64,000 nucleotides of DNA, taken from Pyxidicoccus sp. MSG2 (GTDB taxonomy: Bacteria; Myxococcota; Myxococcia; Myxococcales; Myxococcaceae). The position numbers and the translations under genes were made by a program. Shown here piece after piece: positions 1-12,527 of this stretch; positions within the stretch are counted from its first letter, which is position 1, and every line of letters begins with the position of its first letter. The notes under the pieces are model-generated. The model did no database searches. It was given only the letters and a program-made list of their open reading frames with translations, and was not told the origin of the DNA. Location: assembly GCF_026626705.1 (NCBI RefSeq), contig NZ_JAPNKC010000001.1, positions 5,660,001-5,724,000 of the forward strand, written 5' to 3'.

Positions 1-11
1 GGTGGTTTTCC

Positions 12-84
12 GGGGCTGTAGCTCAGCTGGGAGAGCGCCAGCTTTGCAAGCTGGATGTCGTCGGTTCGATCCCGATCAGCTCCA
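12..84 (+). tRNA. tRNA-Ala (anticodon UGC)
   Basis: A complete cloverleaf can be drawn. The acceptor arm GGGGCTG (12-18) pairs with CAGCTCC (77-83), with one G-U pair. The anticodon stem CCAGC/GCTGG encloses TTTGCAA, giving anticodon TGC at 45-47, and the T-arm GGTTCGATCCC is present. The discriminator is A84. CCA is not encoded. Its place just ahead of a 23S gene is the usual 16S-(Ile)-Ala-23S spacer, so the 16S gene should lie upstream of the window. Confidence 0.97.
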
Positions 85-121
85 CACGTTTTTTCCCAGT
101 CAGTAACGGGAAGCGTTCTTT

Positions 122-151
122 GACAAGTGCATACGAAGGGTAAGTTCAATT
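122..151 (+). other. 5' arm of the 23S rRNA processing stem
   Basis: These 30 bases (GACAAGTGCATACGAAGGGT...) are the near-perfect reverse complement of 3451-3480, on the far side of the 23S gene, with only three mismatches by eye. In known rRNA operons such flanking repeats form a long duplex in the precursor, which is cut by RNase III. The following bases 152-176 can form a local hairpin, and part of them (TTCTCGCAGAG) is directly repeated near the 3' arm. Confidence 0.85.
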
Positions 152-364
152 TCTGCTGAGAGAAGTTCTCGCAGAGGATTGGCCATGCCAGGTGCGATGG
201 AGCCGGGAGGCTTCGACGTACCGACAGAGCGGGCCAGTCCCATCAAGTGCTGAATCAAATTAGAAGAAGAAGTCTTCCGGGCCTGCTGCGAAGAGCAGGG
301 GTCTGGGCCTTGGTTTCGAGTTTCAACAAGTCCGCCGAGAGGTGGGCCTGAAAGAGATCAGGGC

Positions 365-3327
<2,963 letters not shown>

Positions 3328-3419
3328 CCCCGTTCTCTTCCATGCCTCCTTTTGGGGCGTAAGGGACTCGGGGCCAAGGCCGAGGCTCGAGTGCGAAAGC
3401 ACTCGCCCGGAAGACGCTT

Positions 3420-4700
<1,281 letters not shown>

Positions 4701-4987
4701 GCGACGTCTCCTGATGGCGTCCCGCTGCCTAACGTCCGACGGTGGCACTCGCCCTGCTCGTGCGGCACGTCGCTGACACCTCGCGAACCTGCACCGCGCC
4801 GACGAAGAGCCGCGCTGTTTCTCGCGGCTCGAAGCCACGCTGTCCGTTGAGAGTGTCCCCCTTCCGTTGCGACTGGGTGTCCGCCGCGGAAGTTCGCGTT
4901 TCACACATGCTGAAGCCACTGTGTGGCTGGCCTCGCTGCTCGCGGCTTGATTGAGTGGCGCTCCCCCGTCACTCAGGAGCCTCTTGC

Positions 4988-5431
4988 ATGAAGCTGCTTC
5001 GTCCCTGCCTCGGCGGCCTGCTCGCGGTCGGTCTGTTCTTCGCCCCCATGACTTCCGAGGCCGCTGCCGTCCGCGTCGGGCTCGGCGCCGACTACTGGAT
5101 TGATGAGAGCGCCGCCTTCAGCTTCACCCTCGGCGTCGAGGGACGCATCACGGGCCCGCTCTCCGTTGGCGCGCGGTTCGGCGCGACGCTCATCACGGAC
5201 GGCAATGACGTCGGCATTCCGCTCGACCTCTACCTGCGCGCCAACGTTGCCAGAAGCGTCTACATCGAGGGCATGGCCGGACCGTGGATTGTCTTCGGCC
5301 GCAACGACGAGTTCCGCGCCCACGCCGCCTTCGGCTTCGGCCTGCAGGGCAAGGCCGCGAGCATCGGCATCGAGGTCGGCTACCTCGAACCCAATCCCGT
5401 CATCGGCCTGCGCCTGGGCTACAAGTTCTGA
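4988..5431 (+). CDS. Exported small outer-membrane barrel-like protein, function unknown
   Basis: 147 residues starting at the ATG preceded by AGGAG (4988). A signal peptide is clear: MKLLRP, then a hydrophobic run ending near SEAAA. The mature part alternates hydrophobic and polar residues and is rich in Gly and aromatics (VRVGLGADYW, SVGARFGATL, LRLGYKF), ending in a terminal aromatic Phe as outer-membrane beta-barrels do. No catalytic motif is seen. It probably inserts in the outer membrane as a small barrel, but this rests on pattern and length only. It converges with slyX, three bases away. Confidence 0.7.
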   Translation: MKLLRPCLGGLLAVGLFFAPMTSEAAAVRVGLGADYWIDESAAFSFTLGVEGRITGPLSVGARFGATLITDGNDVGIPLDLYLRANVARSVYIEGMAGPWIVFGRNDEFRAHAAFGFGLQGKAASIGIEVGYLEPNPVIGLRLGYKF

Positions 5432-5434
5432 GCC

Positions 5435-5635
5435 TCAGTAGTGCGGTGGACGCTCCTGCTGCCGGGCGTCCACCAGCCCGGGGTCTCCCGCCAGCTTCTG
5501 CTTGAGCACCTCCACCTCCGCCTTCAGCGCGGAGATGACCTTCTGCTGGTCGTACAGCACGTCGCTCAGCTCCTGCAGCAGGTCCTGCTGCTGCATGTAG
5601 CGAAGCTCCAGCTCGGCAATGCGCTTCTCGTCCAT
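5435..5635 (-). CDS. slyX: SlyX family protein
   Basis: 66 residues that fit the SlyX family in length and layout. An N-terminal coiled coil (RIAELELRYMQQQDLLQELS) is followed by VLYDQQKVISALKAEVEVLKQKL and the diagnostic C-terminus PPHY. SlyX proteins are widespread small cytoplasmic coiled-coil proteins of unknown biochemical role. The gene is monocistronic here, convergent with the exported protein at 4988 and divergent from the gene at 5703. Confidence 0.88.
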   Translation of the reverse strand: MDEKRIAELELRYMQQQDLLQELSDVLYDQQKVISALKAEVEVLKQKLAGDPGLVDARQQERPPHY

Positions 5636-5702
5636 GGGTGGCTACCCTTAACCCGGAGCGGCCCCTTGCGTCCCCTCCCCGCGCCACCCATCTGTCCATG
5701 CC

Positions 5703-6002
5703 ATGAACGTCCAGGAATACCTCCAGCGTGCGCGTGAGCTCCTCGCCCGGGGACAGCCCGAGCTGGCCGAGTCCGCCCTCAGCGATGCCATCGACGCCGC
5801 GGTCGCCGCCGAGGACATCGTCCTCCTCACCCGGGCCCGCTTCGCCCTCGGTGAGCTGCTCTTCCAGCAGGAGCGCGACGACGAGGCGCTCCCCTACCTG
5901 CAGGCAGTCGTCCGCACGGAGCGCGTGGATGGCTCCGTCGACACCGAGGTGAAGGCCTCCGCGCGGATGCTCCGGCAGATTCGCGGCACCGAGCCTCGCT
6001 GA
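5703..6002 (+). CDS. Small TPR-like helical protein
   Basis: 99 residues, all helical and rich in Ala, Leu and Glu. Two TPR-like helix pairs can be read: YLQRARELLARGQPELAESA, and ARFALGELLFQQERDDEALP. There is no signal peptide or membrane segment, so it is probably cytoplasmic. TPR proteins serve as protein-binding scaffolds; the partner cannot be told. It converges with the larger TPR protein at 6023, which is not related closely enough to suggest duplication. Confidence 0.7.
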   Translation: MNVQEYLQRARELLARGQPELAESALSDAIDAAVAAEDIVLLTRARFALGELLFQQERDDEALPYLQAVVRTERVDGSVDTEVKASARMLRQIRGTEPR

Positions 6003-6022
6003 GCCGGCTCAGGCGCGTCGAA

Positions 6023-7012
6023 TCAGGGGATGCTGCAGGACTGACGGATGAGCTCCGTCCTTCCCGAGAAGCGACGCTCCAGGTCCATCCGTGTGAGCCG
6101 TGCGTCGTTGATGCGCCGCTGCTCGAGCTGCATCGCGCACAGGGCCGCGAGTGCCTTGGGGTCGCTCAAGTCCAGCCGGTCCGCCTGGCGCAGGGACTCC
6201 TCGGCCGCCTCCGTGTTTCCCTGCCGGTACAGCGCGAGCCCCAGCTCGAAGTAGCCGATGCCCAGCCTCGGGTCTTCCTCCACCGCCTTGCGGAAGAGCT
6301 TCACCGCGTCCGCGTCCCGCCCCTCGCGCGTCCACACCCGGCCCTGCTCCACCAGCAGCCGGCCTCGCGGGAGCTGTCCCGCGAGCTCCTTCAGCACGGA
6401 CATCGCCTCGTCCCCGTGCTTCGAGGCACTCAGCAGCCTCACGTAGCGCAGGCCGATGACCGCATCCCCCGGCGCCTTGCCGTACGCCTGTCTCAGTGAC
6501 TCAGCCGCTCCCGCCACGTCGCCGTCCTGCTCCTGGAAGTCGGCTCGCAGCAGGTCCGGCCGGGCGTCCTTCGGTGCCACCTGTGCCGCCCGCTCCAGCG
6601 AGGTGCTCACGCAGCGCTCCATCCGCTCCACGTCACAGATGCGCGCCAGCAACAGCTGCGTCTCCAGGGCGCTGGGGTCCCTGCGCTCCGCCTCCTGCGC
6701 GAGCTCGTGGGCTTCGGCCGGCGCTCCGTCCAGCAGCAATTCCGCGGCCTCGCGCAGCTCCGCGGGCGTGGCCTTCGGGTGTTGCCGAAGCGGCATCAGG
6801 AACTGCACCCGCTCCTCCGCGCTCGTCGCCGCGCGGGCGATGGCCAGCTCCTGCTCGGGCATGTTCCTGGGCAGGAAGAGCGGGATGAGGTGGATGAGCA
6901 GGGCGACGCCACACACCACCAGGATGCTGCGCATCCCCCGGTCCAGCCTGCGCCGGTGCTGCTCTCCGGAGCCTCGCGGGTCGGCCCCTGTCGTCATCGA
7001 CGGATTGTCCAC
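6023..7012 (-). CDS. Membrane-anchored TPR-repeat protein
   Basis: About 329 residues. The proposed GTG start at 7012 (reading VDNPSMTTG) lies 6 bases behind GGAGGAGGGG; an upstream ATG at 7048 and a downstream ATG at 6997 are alternatives with poorer ribosome sites. A single membrane segment (SILVVCGVALLIHLIPLFL) follows a short basic cytoplasmic tail. The rest is a run of TPR-like units up to the C-terminus, e.g. LGIGYFELGLALYRQGNTEA, so the TPR array lies outside the inner membrane. It is a likely scaffold in the periplasm, with no enzymatic motif. Confidence 0.75.
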   Translation of the reverse strand: MDNPSMTTGADPRGSGEQHRRRLDRGMRSILVVCGVALLIHLIPLFLPRNMPEQELAIARAATSAEERVQFLMPLRQHPKATPAELREAAELLLDGAPAEAHELAQEAERRDPSALETQLLLARICDVERMERCVSTSLERAAQVAPKDARPDLLRADFQEQDGDVAGAAESLRQAYGKAPGDAVIGLRYVRLLSASKHGDEAMSVLKELAGQLPRGRLLVEQGRVWTREGRDADAVKLFRKAVEEDPRLGIGYFELGLALYRQGNTEAAEESLRQADRLDLSDPKALAALCAMQLEQRRINDARLTRMDLERRFSGRTELIRQSCSIP

Positions 7013-7093
7013 GCGGCCCCTCCTCCCTCGCTGCCAGACCTCTTCCATGCCTCACCGAAGAGGCCTCCGCCATCGCTTCCCGGGCGGGCCTGT

Positions 7094-7438
7094 CTACACC
7101 GCCCGCAGCCGCGGCCGCAGCCCCGAGGGCAGCTCCAGGCCGCAGCTCCAGCACAGCTCGAAGTTCCCCGGGTTCTCCTCACGGCACTTCGGGCACTCCA
7201 CGGAGCGCTCCGACGCCTCCTGGTTCTCCCGCAGCTCGGCGAGCAGGCCGCGCGCCTGCTCCAGCTCGTGCGGCCACAGCCACAGCTCCACCCACGTCTC
7301 GCCGCTGGGAATCTCCCCACTCAGCGGAGCGAGCGATTCGCCGCGCACCTCCACCGACACCCCCACGGCCTCCAGCGCTCCCGCCAGCAGCCGCGCTTCT
7401 CCCACCGTGCGATGCACGGAGAACTGCACGCGCTTCAT
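7094..7438 (-). CDS. DUF2007-like protein with C-terminal zinc ribbon
   Basis: 114 residues from the ATG at 7438 (GAGAGGGG just upstream). The first half (VHRTVGEARLLAGALEAVGV) resembles the DUF2007 'putative signal transducing' fold, a small ferredoxin-like domain built around choosing or reading positions in a chain. The C-terminus carries a zinc-ribbon pattern CPKC...CWSC (ECPKCREENPGNFELCWSCG). The role is unknown. The next gene on the same strand (7509-7925) lies 70 bases upstream, so the two may be co-transcribed. Confidence 0.75.
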   Translation of the reverse strand: MKRVQFSVHRTVGEARLLAGALEAVGVSVEVRGESLAPLSGEIPSGETWVELWLWPHELEQARGLLAELRENQEASERSVECPKCREENPGNFELCWSCGLELPSGLRPRLRAV

Positions 7439-7508
7439 CCCCCTCTCATCACAGAACACCGCGCCCCCGGCAACCCCACCTGGACCTACGTCCAGGCTCG
7501 TCCGCCGG

Positions 7509-7925
7509 CTACTCCTCCTCGCGCAGCTCGTGCGGCCAGACGACGTGCGCATGCCTGGGCGCTCGCGTGTGGAGCTCCGCCGTCAGCAGCGCGTCCATCT
7601 CCGCGAGTAGCGCGTCGTACACGGGGCCTGCTCCGCGCGCGGGGAGCTGCTCCGTCGCCAGGCGCACGCGGGGGGCCTCGTCCTCGAAGGCGAGCGTCAC
7701 GGCCAGCCCCTCCGGTTCGCCTTGCGGCACCATGACCGCGGGGACCGGGTCTCGTCCGGCCGCCTCGAGCAGCGGGCCCAGTCTCCGGGCCTCGTCCTCG
7801 GTCAGGGCGCGCTCGGTCACCACCTCGCCCTGCTCCAGCACCTTCAGCAGCTTCAGTCCTTCCAGCCGCAGCGCCTGGGCGCCCGTGTTGGTCCGGCCAT
7901 TGCGTTCATAGGTCACCATCCTCAC
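7509..7925 (-). CDS. Conserved-looking hypothetical cytoplasmic protein
   Basis: 138 residues if the GTG at 7925 is used. A near-perfect ribosome site AGGAGGTGAT lies at the right distance from this GTG and is too far from the ATG at 7919, which decides the start. The sequence (ALRLEGLKLLKVLEQGEVVT, TEDEARRLGPLLEAAG) mixes helices and strands, with no signal, membrane segment or recognised motif. Codon use is typical of the neighbours, which supports a real gene. It probably forms an operon with the zinc-ribbon gene downstream. Confidence 0.7.
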   Translation of the reverse strand: MRMVTYERNGRTNTGAQALRLEGLKLLKVLEQGEVVTERALTEDEARRLGPLLEAAGRDPVPAVMVPQGEPEGLAVTLAFEDEAPRVRLATEQLPARGAGPVYDALLAEMDALLTAELHTRAPRHAHVVWPHELREEE

Positions 7926-8130
7926 GCGTCCATCACCTCCTCGGGCACGAGGTAGGCACCCCGGCTCGCGGCGGCATCCGGGCCCACCTCCGTCACGTCG
8001 CGCCCGCACCCGCCGGGCGTGCGTTTCCCGACAAGCGCGCGGGCCCTCCGGCCGAGTGTGCCTCCCTCGCGCGCTCCCTAGTTTGCGGCCCTCCCCTGGC
8101 ACTCTCGCCAGGGGCTCCCGAGGTAGGTCC

Positions 8131-8382
8131 ATGAGCAAGGACAGCGGCAAGACCCCCAACGATCAGCGTTCCGACAGCAAGAACCCCAACAACCCCGCGC
8201 AGAAGGCGTCGCAGGACAATCGCTCCAACCAGATGAACCCGAACAACCCCCGCCACTCGGGCAACACGTCCGACGGCAGCGGCTCGGGCGGCTCGGGCGG
8301 CTCCGGTGGCTCCGGTGGCTCGGGCGGCTCCGGTGGGACGCCGGGCCAGGGCAACAACTGGGGCGGCAACAAGAAGAGCTGA
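8131..8382 (+). CDS. Small disordered protein with Gly-Ser repeat tail
   Basis: 83 residues from the ATG at 8131, preceded by GAGGTAGG. The first 50 residues are hydrophilic and rich in Asn, Ser, Lys, Gln and Pro, with two NPNNP motifs (KNPNNPAQK, MNPNNPRHS). They are followed by about seven GSGGSG-type repeats (8278-8338) and a GNNWGGNKKS end. There is no signal peptide and no hydrophobic core, so it is almost surely unstructured. The short repeats are in-frame, so copy number could vary between strains. Function unknown. Confidence 0.65.
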   Translation: MSKDSGKTPNDQRSDSKNPNNPAQKASQDNRSNQMNPNNPRHSGNTSDGSGSGGSGGSGGSGGSGGSGGTPGQGNNWGGNKKS

Positions 8383-8409
8383 GGTCCGCTCCGTCTCTCC
8401 GCAACAACC

Positions 8410-8441
8410 CCAGGACCGGGGAGGTCGGCCCCAGGTCCTGG
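8410..8441. terminator. Hairpin between convergent genes, possible terminator
   Basis: The inverted repeat CCAGGACC...GGTCCTGG has an inner GGGG/CCCC extension around a 7-base loop. It lies between the small Gly-Ser protein gene (plus) and the lipoprotein gene (minus). There is no T-run on either side, so termination would be weak or Rho-assisted. Confidence 0.45.
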
Positions 8442-8523
8442 CTCCTGGCGCGGTGAGGCTCGCGGCGCTCCCTGCCGCGCTCACCGCGCCAGCGTGTTTC
8501 CTCCCGCTCCTGTCAGGGGCGGC

Positions 8524-9363
8524 TCAGCGGGCTCGGGGGCTGCACTCGCCCTCGCCGCGGTAGTGGCCCACCGTCCGCACCAGCGCCGTCACGAAGTCGC
8601 GCAGGTTGCGCACGCTGCCCACGCCGCCGGTGCCGTACCGGTCCGACGGCAGCTCGGTCAGGTCCACCGCGGCCAGCTCCTCCAGCGTGATGTCCCCGTC
8701 CGCACCGACGATGCCCAGCTTGTCCGCGTCGGCCAGCGCATCGAAGCGCATCTTCGCGCTCGGCGACTGCAGGTCGTCGAAGAAGAGGTGGTCACCGTGG
8801 ATGGTGAGCTCCACCTTCTCCTCGCCGCCGTCCGGCACCGTGACGCCCTCGCCGAGGTCCGGATTCTCACAGTGCTCGTACACGGTGTTCGTGGGGAAAC
8901 CCCAGGCGAAGCGCTTCGTCACCGAGCCCTTCGTCGCCGTGCCCTGCACGAAGACGGAGTAGCCGCCCGTCTTCATCATCGTCACGTCCTGCGCGTCCGC
9001 GTTGCCCGCCACCGCCTCCGGCCAGGGCGCAATCGCATAGCTGACGTGGTCCCAGTCCTTCGACGCCAGGTCGGTGAAGGTCTCCACCACCACCGGTCCG
9101 GGCTTGTGCACGTCGAACACCTTCGACTGCCCCTGCTGCGCGGCCGTCTCCTCCTCCGTGGCCACCTTCACCTCGCCGAGCATCACCAGGAACTTGTCGT
9201 ACTTCACCGTCCAGCCGTCCACGAAGCCGGCCCCGCCTCCCGTGGCCGCGGGGATTTGCTTCTCGATGTAGTCCTCGCCGTACGTGGTGAACGTGACGGT
9301 GCCCTTGCCCTCGCCACACGCGGCCAGCCCGAGGAACGACAACCCCAGCATCCAGTTCTTCAT
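8524..9363 (-). CDS. Lipoprotein of a TonB receptor operon, function unknown
   Basis: 279 residues. MKNWMLGLSFLGLAACGEGKG has a lipobox (LAAC), so the mature protein is a lipid-anchored envelope protein. The body is beta-rich (KGTVTFTTYGEDYIEKQIPA) with acidic and His-containing stretches (HGDHLFFDDL) and an EF-hand-like DADKLGIVGADGDITLEEL. The ATG overlaps the stop of the upstream lipoprotein gene (ATGA), so translation is coupled. It is third and last in a TonB receptor - lipoprotein - lipoprotein operon, which suggests a role in handling the imported ligand, perhaps a metal. That role is inferred from context only. Confidence 0.75.
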   Translation of the reverse strand: MKNWMLGLSFLGLAACGEGKGTVTFTTYGEDYIEKQIPAATGGGAGFVDGWTVKYDKFLVMLGEVKVATEEETAAQQGQSKVFDVHKPGPVVVETFTDLASKDWDHVSYAIAPWPEAVAGNADAQDVTMMKTGGYSVFVQGTATKGSVTKRFAWGFPTNTVYEHCENPDLGEGVTVPDGGEEKVELTIHGDHLFFDDLQSPSAKMRFDALADADKLGIVGADGDITLEELAAVDLTELPSDRYGTGGVGSVRNLRDFVTALVRTVGHYRGEGECSPRAR

Positions 9364-10112
9364 TGCGCGGCTCCTTCTTCCCACGTCACGACGTAGGTGG
9401 TGGTGTCCTCCACGCCGCGCACCAGCGCGTTCTGCGCCTGGCTGCCAGCGGGGAACGTGTAGACGCCGTCCGCGTCCGGGTCGGTCGCGGTGGCGAAGTC
9501 GATACGGCCCAGCCACGTCCCCAGGTCCACGGCGATGCGCACCCGCCCGGCCTCCATCCCCAGGGACTTCTCGAAGCGGACCCCCGCCACGGGCGCCGGC
9601 AGGTCCGCCACCGCGTCGAAGCGCACCGCGCCTCCGTCCGCGTTGCGCGCCGTACCCCGCACCCGCACCGCGTGGCCACCCAGCGCACCCGCCGCATCCG
9701 TCGACGCAGTGGGCGTTGCGAGCGTCAGCTCCAGGGAACCGTACTCGCCCGTCACCGCGCTCGCGTCTCCGAGCGGCGCTCCTGTCAGCAGGTCGACGGT
9801 GGCGGTGGTCAGCACCTCGCCCAGCGCGTCTCCCGCCACGTAGTGCCCCGGGTGCGCCTGCGCCGTGCCGCCGATGAGCGAGTACCAGTCGAAGCGCGGC
9901 GCGCGCCGGGACAGCAGCACACGGCCATTGAAGAAGCGCACCGGACCCACGGACGCGTGCGCGGACTCCAGCGTCACCGTCCAGCCCCGCTCGTTGGCGC
10001 CGCTGGGAAGCGTCCCCGTCAGCTCGACGGGAAAGGTGCGGCGCTCTGCTTCGCTGCCGCAGCCGCTCAGGGCGAGGGCGAGCGCGCCCATCAGCACGTG
10101 TCTGCGAATCAC
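9360..10112 (-). CDS. Lipoprotein of a TonB receptor operon (HPGHY motif)
   Basis: 250 residues from a GTG at 10112, preceded by GGAGG with 7-base spacing and overlapping the receptor stop (GTGA). The N-terminus VIRRHVLMGALALALSGCG is a lipoprotein signal (lipobox ALSGC). A striking conserved-looking segment is FDWYSLIGGTAQAHPGHYVA, where the HPGHY could bind a metal. The remaining beta-rich body ends in a TTTYVVTWEEG stretch. The tight coupling to a TonB receptor and a second lipoprotein suggests that the three work as one uptake unit. No enzyme motif is seen. The substrate cannot be read from the sequence. Confidence 0.75.
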   Translation of the reverse strand: MIRRHVLMGALALALSGCGSEAERRTFPVELTGTLPSGANERGWTVTLESAHASVGPVRFFNGRVLLSRRAPRFDWYSLIGGTAQAHPGHYVAGDALGEVLTTATVDLLTGAPLGDASAVTGEYGSLELTLATPTASTDAAGALGGHAVRVRGTARNADGGAVRFDAVADLPAPVAGVRFEKSLGMEAGRVRIAVDLGTWLGRIDFATATDPDADGVYTFPAGSQAQNALVRGVEDTTTYVVTWEEGAAQ

Positions 10113-12325
10113 AGGTGGACCTCCAGGGTGAGCGAGGCCATCCGTGGCGACCCCGCGGTGAAATGTCTCGCCGGCACGAGGCTCGGCACGGACTCCGGGG
10201 CGAAGCGGGAGCTGTAGACGAACTCGCCGTCGCGCCAGCGCGCGTCGAGCAGGTTCTTCACCTCCAGCCGCAGGCCCAGTTCGCCGCGCCTCACCGCCGT
10301 GTACGCGTCCGCGAGGAACACGGTGCGGCTGCGCTCGTCGAAGGGCAGCGGACGCGGGCCGAGGAACGTGAGCCCCGTGCCCACGGAGAACGTCGCATTC
10401 GTGCCGCCCAGCCAGGCCCACGTCACTGGCCGCTCCCAGCCCACGTCCGCGCGCGCCACCAGCGGCGCGAAGTAGGGGAGCAGCGTGTCCGTCGCCGTCA
10501 CGTATGCGTGCGCCACCGTGGCACTCAGCGCCGTGACGAGGCCGCGCACCGGCCTCGCCTGCACCGCCGCGGAGACGCCCGAGCGCAGCGTCTCGCCCGT
10601 GTACACGGTGCTGCCCACCGCGTGGTCGAAGAAGAAGTCGTTGGCCACCTGCGAGCCGAAGAGGCTGACCTGCGCGGCCCAGTGCTCGCCGTCGCGGCGC
10701 GCGCCCAGTTCCGCGCCCTTCACGGAGACGAACGGGGTTCGCTCTCCTTCCGCCAGGCTCCGTGCCTGCGGGGAGCGGAAGCCGTCACCGTAGCTGGCGA
10801 AGAGGCGCCACGTGTCCGGGTCGTCCCCGAGGGCGTACTCCACGCCCGCCTTCGCGCCCAGGTGCATGCCGAAGGCGCTGCGAGCGTAGCCGCGCCCGTC
10901 GTAGAAGCGCGGGTCGCTGAAGGCGAGCGCGTCGAAGACCTCCACGCCCAGCGCGTCGGCGCGTCCGCCCAGGCGCAGCGCCCAGTGGCCCAGGGCCATG
11001 CGCGCCTCCGCCCAGCCCCACACGTCCGTCTGGGTGATGCGCGCGTCCACCTCGTCCGAGAAGAAGGTGCCGTCCGACTCACGGTAACGCCGTTGCGTCT
11101 GCTCCACGCCGTCGCGCCGGGCTCCGAGGCCCAGCTCGAGCGCGACGGGGCGGCCGAACGCCGTCACGTTGCGGCGGTGCTCGGCGCGCGCGCCCAGGGT
11201 GGTGCCGTCGTTCGTCTGCTCCAGCCCGTCTCCGCGGTCGTCCACGCGGTAGCCGGTGAAGTTGTTGCGCAGCCGCACGTCCGAGAGGATTCCGAAGACC
11301 TCCAGCTTCGTGCGCCCCTTGCCCGTGCGCGGCAGCTCGAAGCCCAGCAGGAGCTGATGCCGCGTCACGGTGCCGCCCTGCCTCGTGGTGGAGGGCGAGA
11401 AGAAGGTGCTGCGGCCCGCGAGCAGGTCGTCCTCGCGCACCACACCCGGCGAGTCGAAGCGCGTGACGTAGCTGCCACCGAGCGCCCTCACCATGAGCCC
11501 GTCACCCAGCTTCGTCGTCGCCTGCGCGAGGAGGGACGCGCGCCCGTAGCCGCGCTGCGCGCCGTAGCCGTTGCCCTCGCCCAGCTCCACCGCGGCGAAG
11601 GTGCCCTCGTCGTCTCCCGGGCGCACGGTGACGACGAGCCTCCGCTGGCCGTACTGCCCCAGCGTGCCCGCGAGGTGGACGCCGGGCTCCTCGACGCCCA
11701 GGTCCATGCGCACCGTGCCGGCGACGGCGAAGTCTCCCTGTGAAGCGCGGTAGGAGCCCTCCGTGACTTCGAGCGCGCGGACGACCTCGGGGATGACGAA
11801 GTTGGTGTCCGCGTAGCCGAGCGCGTGGATGTGGCTCACCTCGTTCACCGGCAGGCCGCCCACGTCCAACTCCACGTCCTGGCCGTGCAGTGCATCGAAG
11901 CCGCGCAGGAAGAGCTGGTGCGCCTTGCCCTCTCCGCTGTGCTGAGAGGCCACGAGGCCCGGCACCGCGCGGAGCAGGTCCACGGCGCTCGTCCTGGGCG
12001 CCGCGTCCAGGATGTCCCGGCCGAGCGTCACTTCGGAGGCGCTCTGCGTGGGACGGGTGCCTCGCACCACCGTGGAGGGGGCCTCCGGGGACTTCGCGGT
12101 GGAGGACTGCGGCGGAGGCTCGGAGCCCGCGGGTGGCGGCTCCGAGGGCGTTGGCCCGCTGTTGTCGGAAGCCCCGGTGTCAGCCGCCTGCACGCCCACG
12201 GGGGGCTCGGCCCCGGGTCGCTCCGCCGGAGGCGGGGCCTCGGAGGCACGTCCTCCCTCCGGGGGAACGACAGGGGACACGGCGAGGACACACGCCGACA
12301 ACGCGGTAACGAAGAGCACGGGCAC
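10109..12325 (-). CDS. TonB-dependent outer-membrane receptor
   Basis: 738 residues from a GTG at 12325; no clear ribosome site is visible. A signal-like start (PVLFVTALSACVLAVSP) is followed by a long Pro/Glu/Ala linker. The plug domain then begins (TVVRGTRPTQSASEVTLGRD...LLRAVPGLVASQHSGEGKAH), containing FLRGFDALHGQDVELDVGG and VSHIHALGYADTNFV. The remainder is a 22-strand-type barrel. The His-containing SHIHALGYAD stretch is unusual for siderophore receptors. The downstream lipoproteins overlap by 4 bases each, and a His-rich membrane protein lies upstream, which together favour a metal ligand (zinc, nickel or cobalt). This is an inference. Confidence 0.88.
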   Translation of the reverse strand: MPVLFVTALSACVLAVSPVVPPEGGRASEAPPPAERPGAEPPVGVQAADTGASDNSGPTPSEPPPAGSEPPPQSSTAKSPEAPSTVVRGTRPTQSASEVTLGRDILDAAPRTSAVDLLRAVPGLVASQHSGEGKAHQLFLRGFDALHGQDVELDVGGLPVNEVSHIHALGYADTNFVIPEVVRALEVTEGSYRASQGDFAVAGTVRMDLGVEEPGVHLAGTLGQYGQRRLVVTVRPGDDEGTFAAVELGEGNGYGAQRGYGRASLLAQATTKLGDGLMVRALGGSYVTRFDSPGVVREDDLLAGRSTFFSPSTTRQGGTVTRHQLLLGFELPRTGKGRTKLEVFGILSDVRLRNNFTGYRVDDRGDGLEQTNDGTTLGARAEHRRNVTAFGRPVALELGLGARRDGVEQTQRRYRESDGTFFSDEVDARITQTDVWGWAEARMALGHWALRLGGRADALGVEVFDALAFSDPRFYDGRGYARSAFGMHLGAKAGVEYALGDDPDTWRLFASYGDGFRSPQARSLAEGERTPFVSVKGAELGARRDGEHWAAQVSLFGSQVANDFFFDHAVGSTVYTGETLRSGVSAAVQARPVRGLVTALSATVAHAYVTATDTLLPYFAPLVARADVGWERPVTWAWLGGTNATFSVGTGLTFLGPRPLPFDERSRTVFLADAYTAVRRGELGLRLEVKNLLDARWRDGEFVYSSRFAPESVPSLVPARHFTAGSPRMASLTLEVHL

Positions 12326-12358
12326 GCAATGACAGACAGCGGCGCAAAGACACGTCCC

Positions 12359-12404
12359 GGGGACTCACGCGCCCGTGGACACACCACGGGGCACGCGTCT
12401 CCCC
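12359..12404 (-). promoter_or_regulatory. Long imperfect hairpin in the TonB receptor leader
   Basis: The gap 12326-12527 holds a 46-base inverted repeat ending 34 bases before the receptor start. Its core CCCGTGG/CCACGGG and outer GGGGA/TCCCC arms pair with few mismatches. Beside it, GGTGGA-CGGC-TCCACC (12405-12420) is a perfect small palindrome. No B12-box or other recognised riboswitch consensus is present. It could be an attenuator or operator, or chance in GC-rich DNA. Confidence 0.35.
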
Positions 12405-12527
12405 GGTGGACGGCTCCACCGGCAGGACGGATACACGGCACGGACGAAGGCACAGGCCCGCAGGCGCCGCTTCGACCGCGCGACACCTACGCTCCTGGAT
12501 GCACTTTGGATGTCTGGCCCCGCGCGA

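Noticed and set aside
8278-8338. Short direct repeats of GGCTCGGGCGGCTCC type, possible CRISPR
   Set aside because: The units are adjacent, 6-15 bases, without spacers, and code in frame for Gly-Ser.
12326-12527. Cobalamin riboswitch before the TonB receptor
   Set aside because: The leader has stems but no B12-box (GCCACTG) or other conserved cobalamin riboswitch segments on the minus strand.
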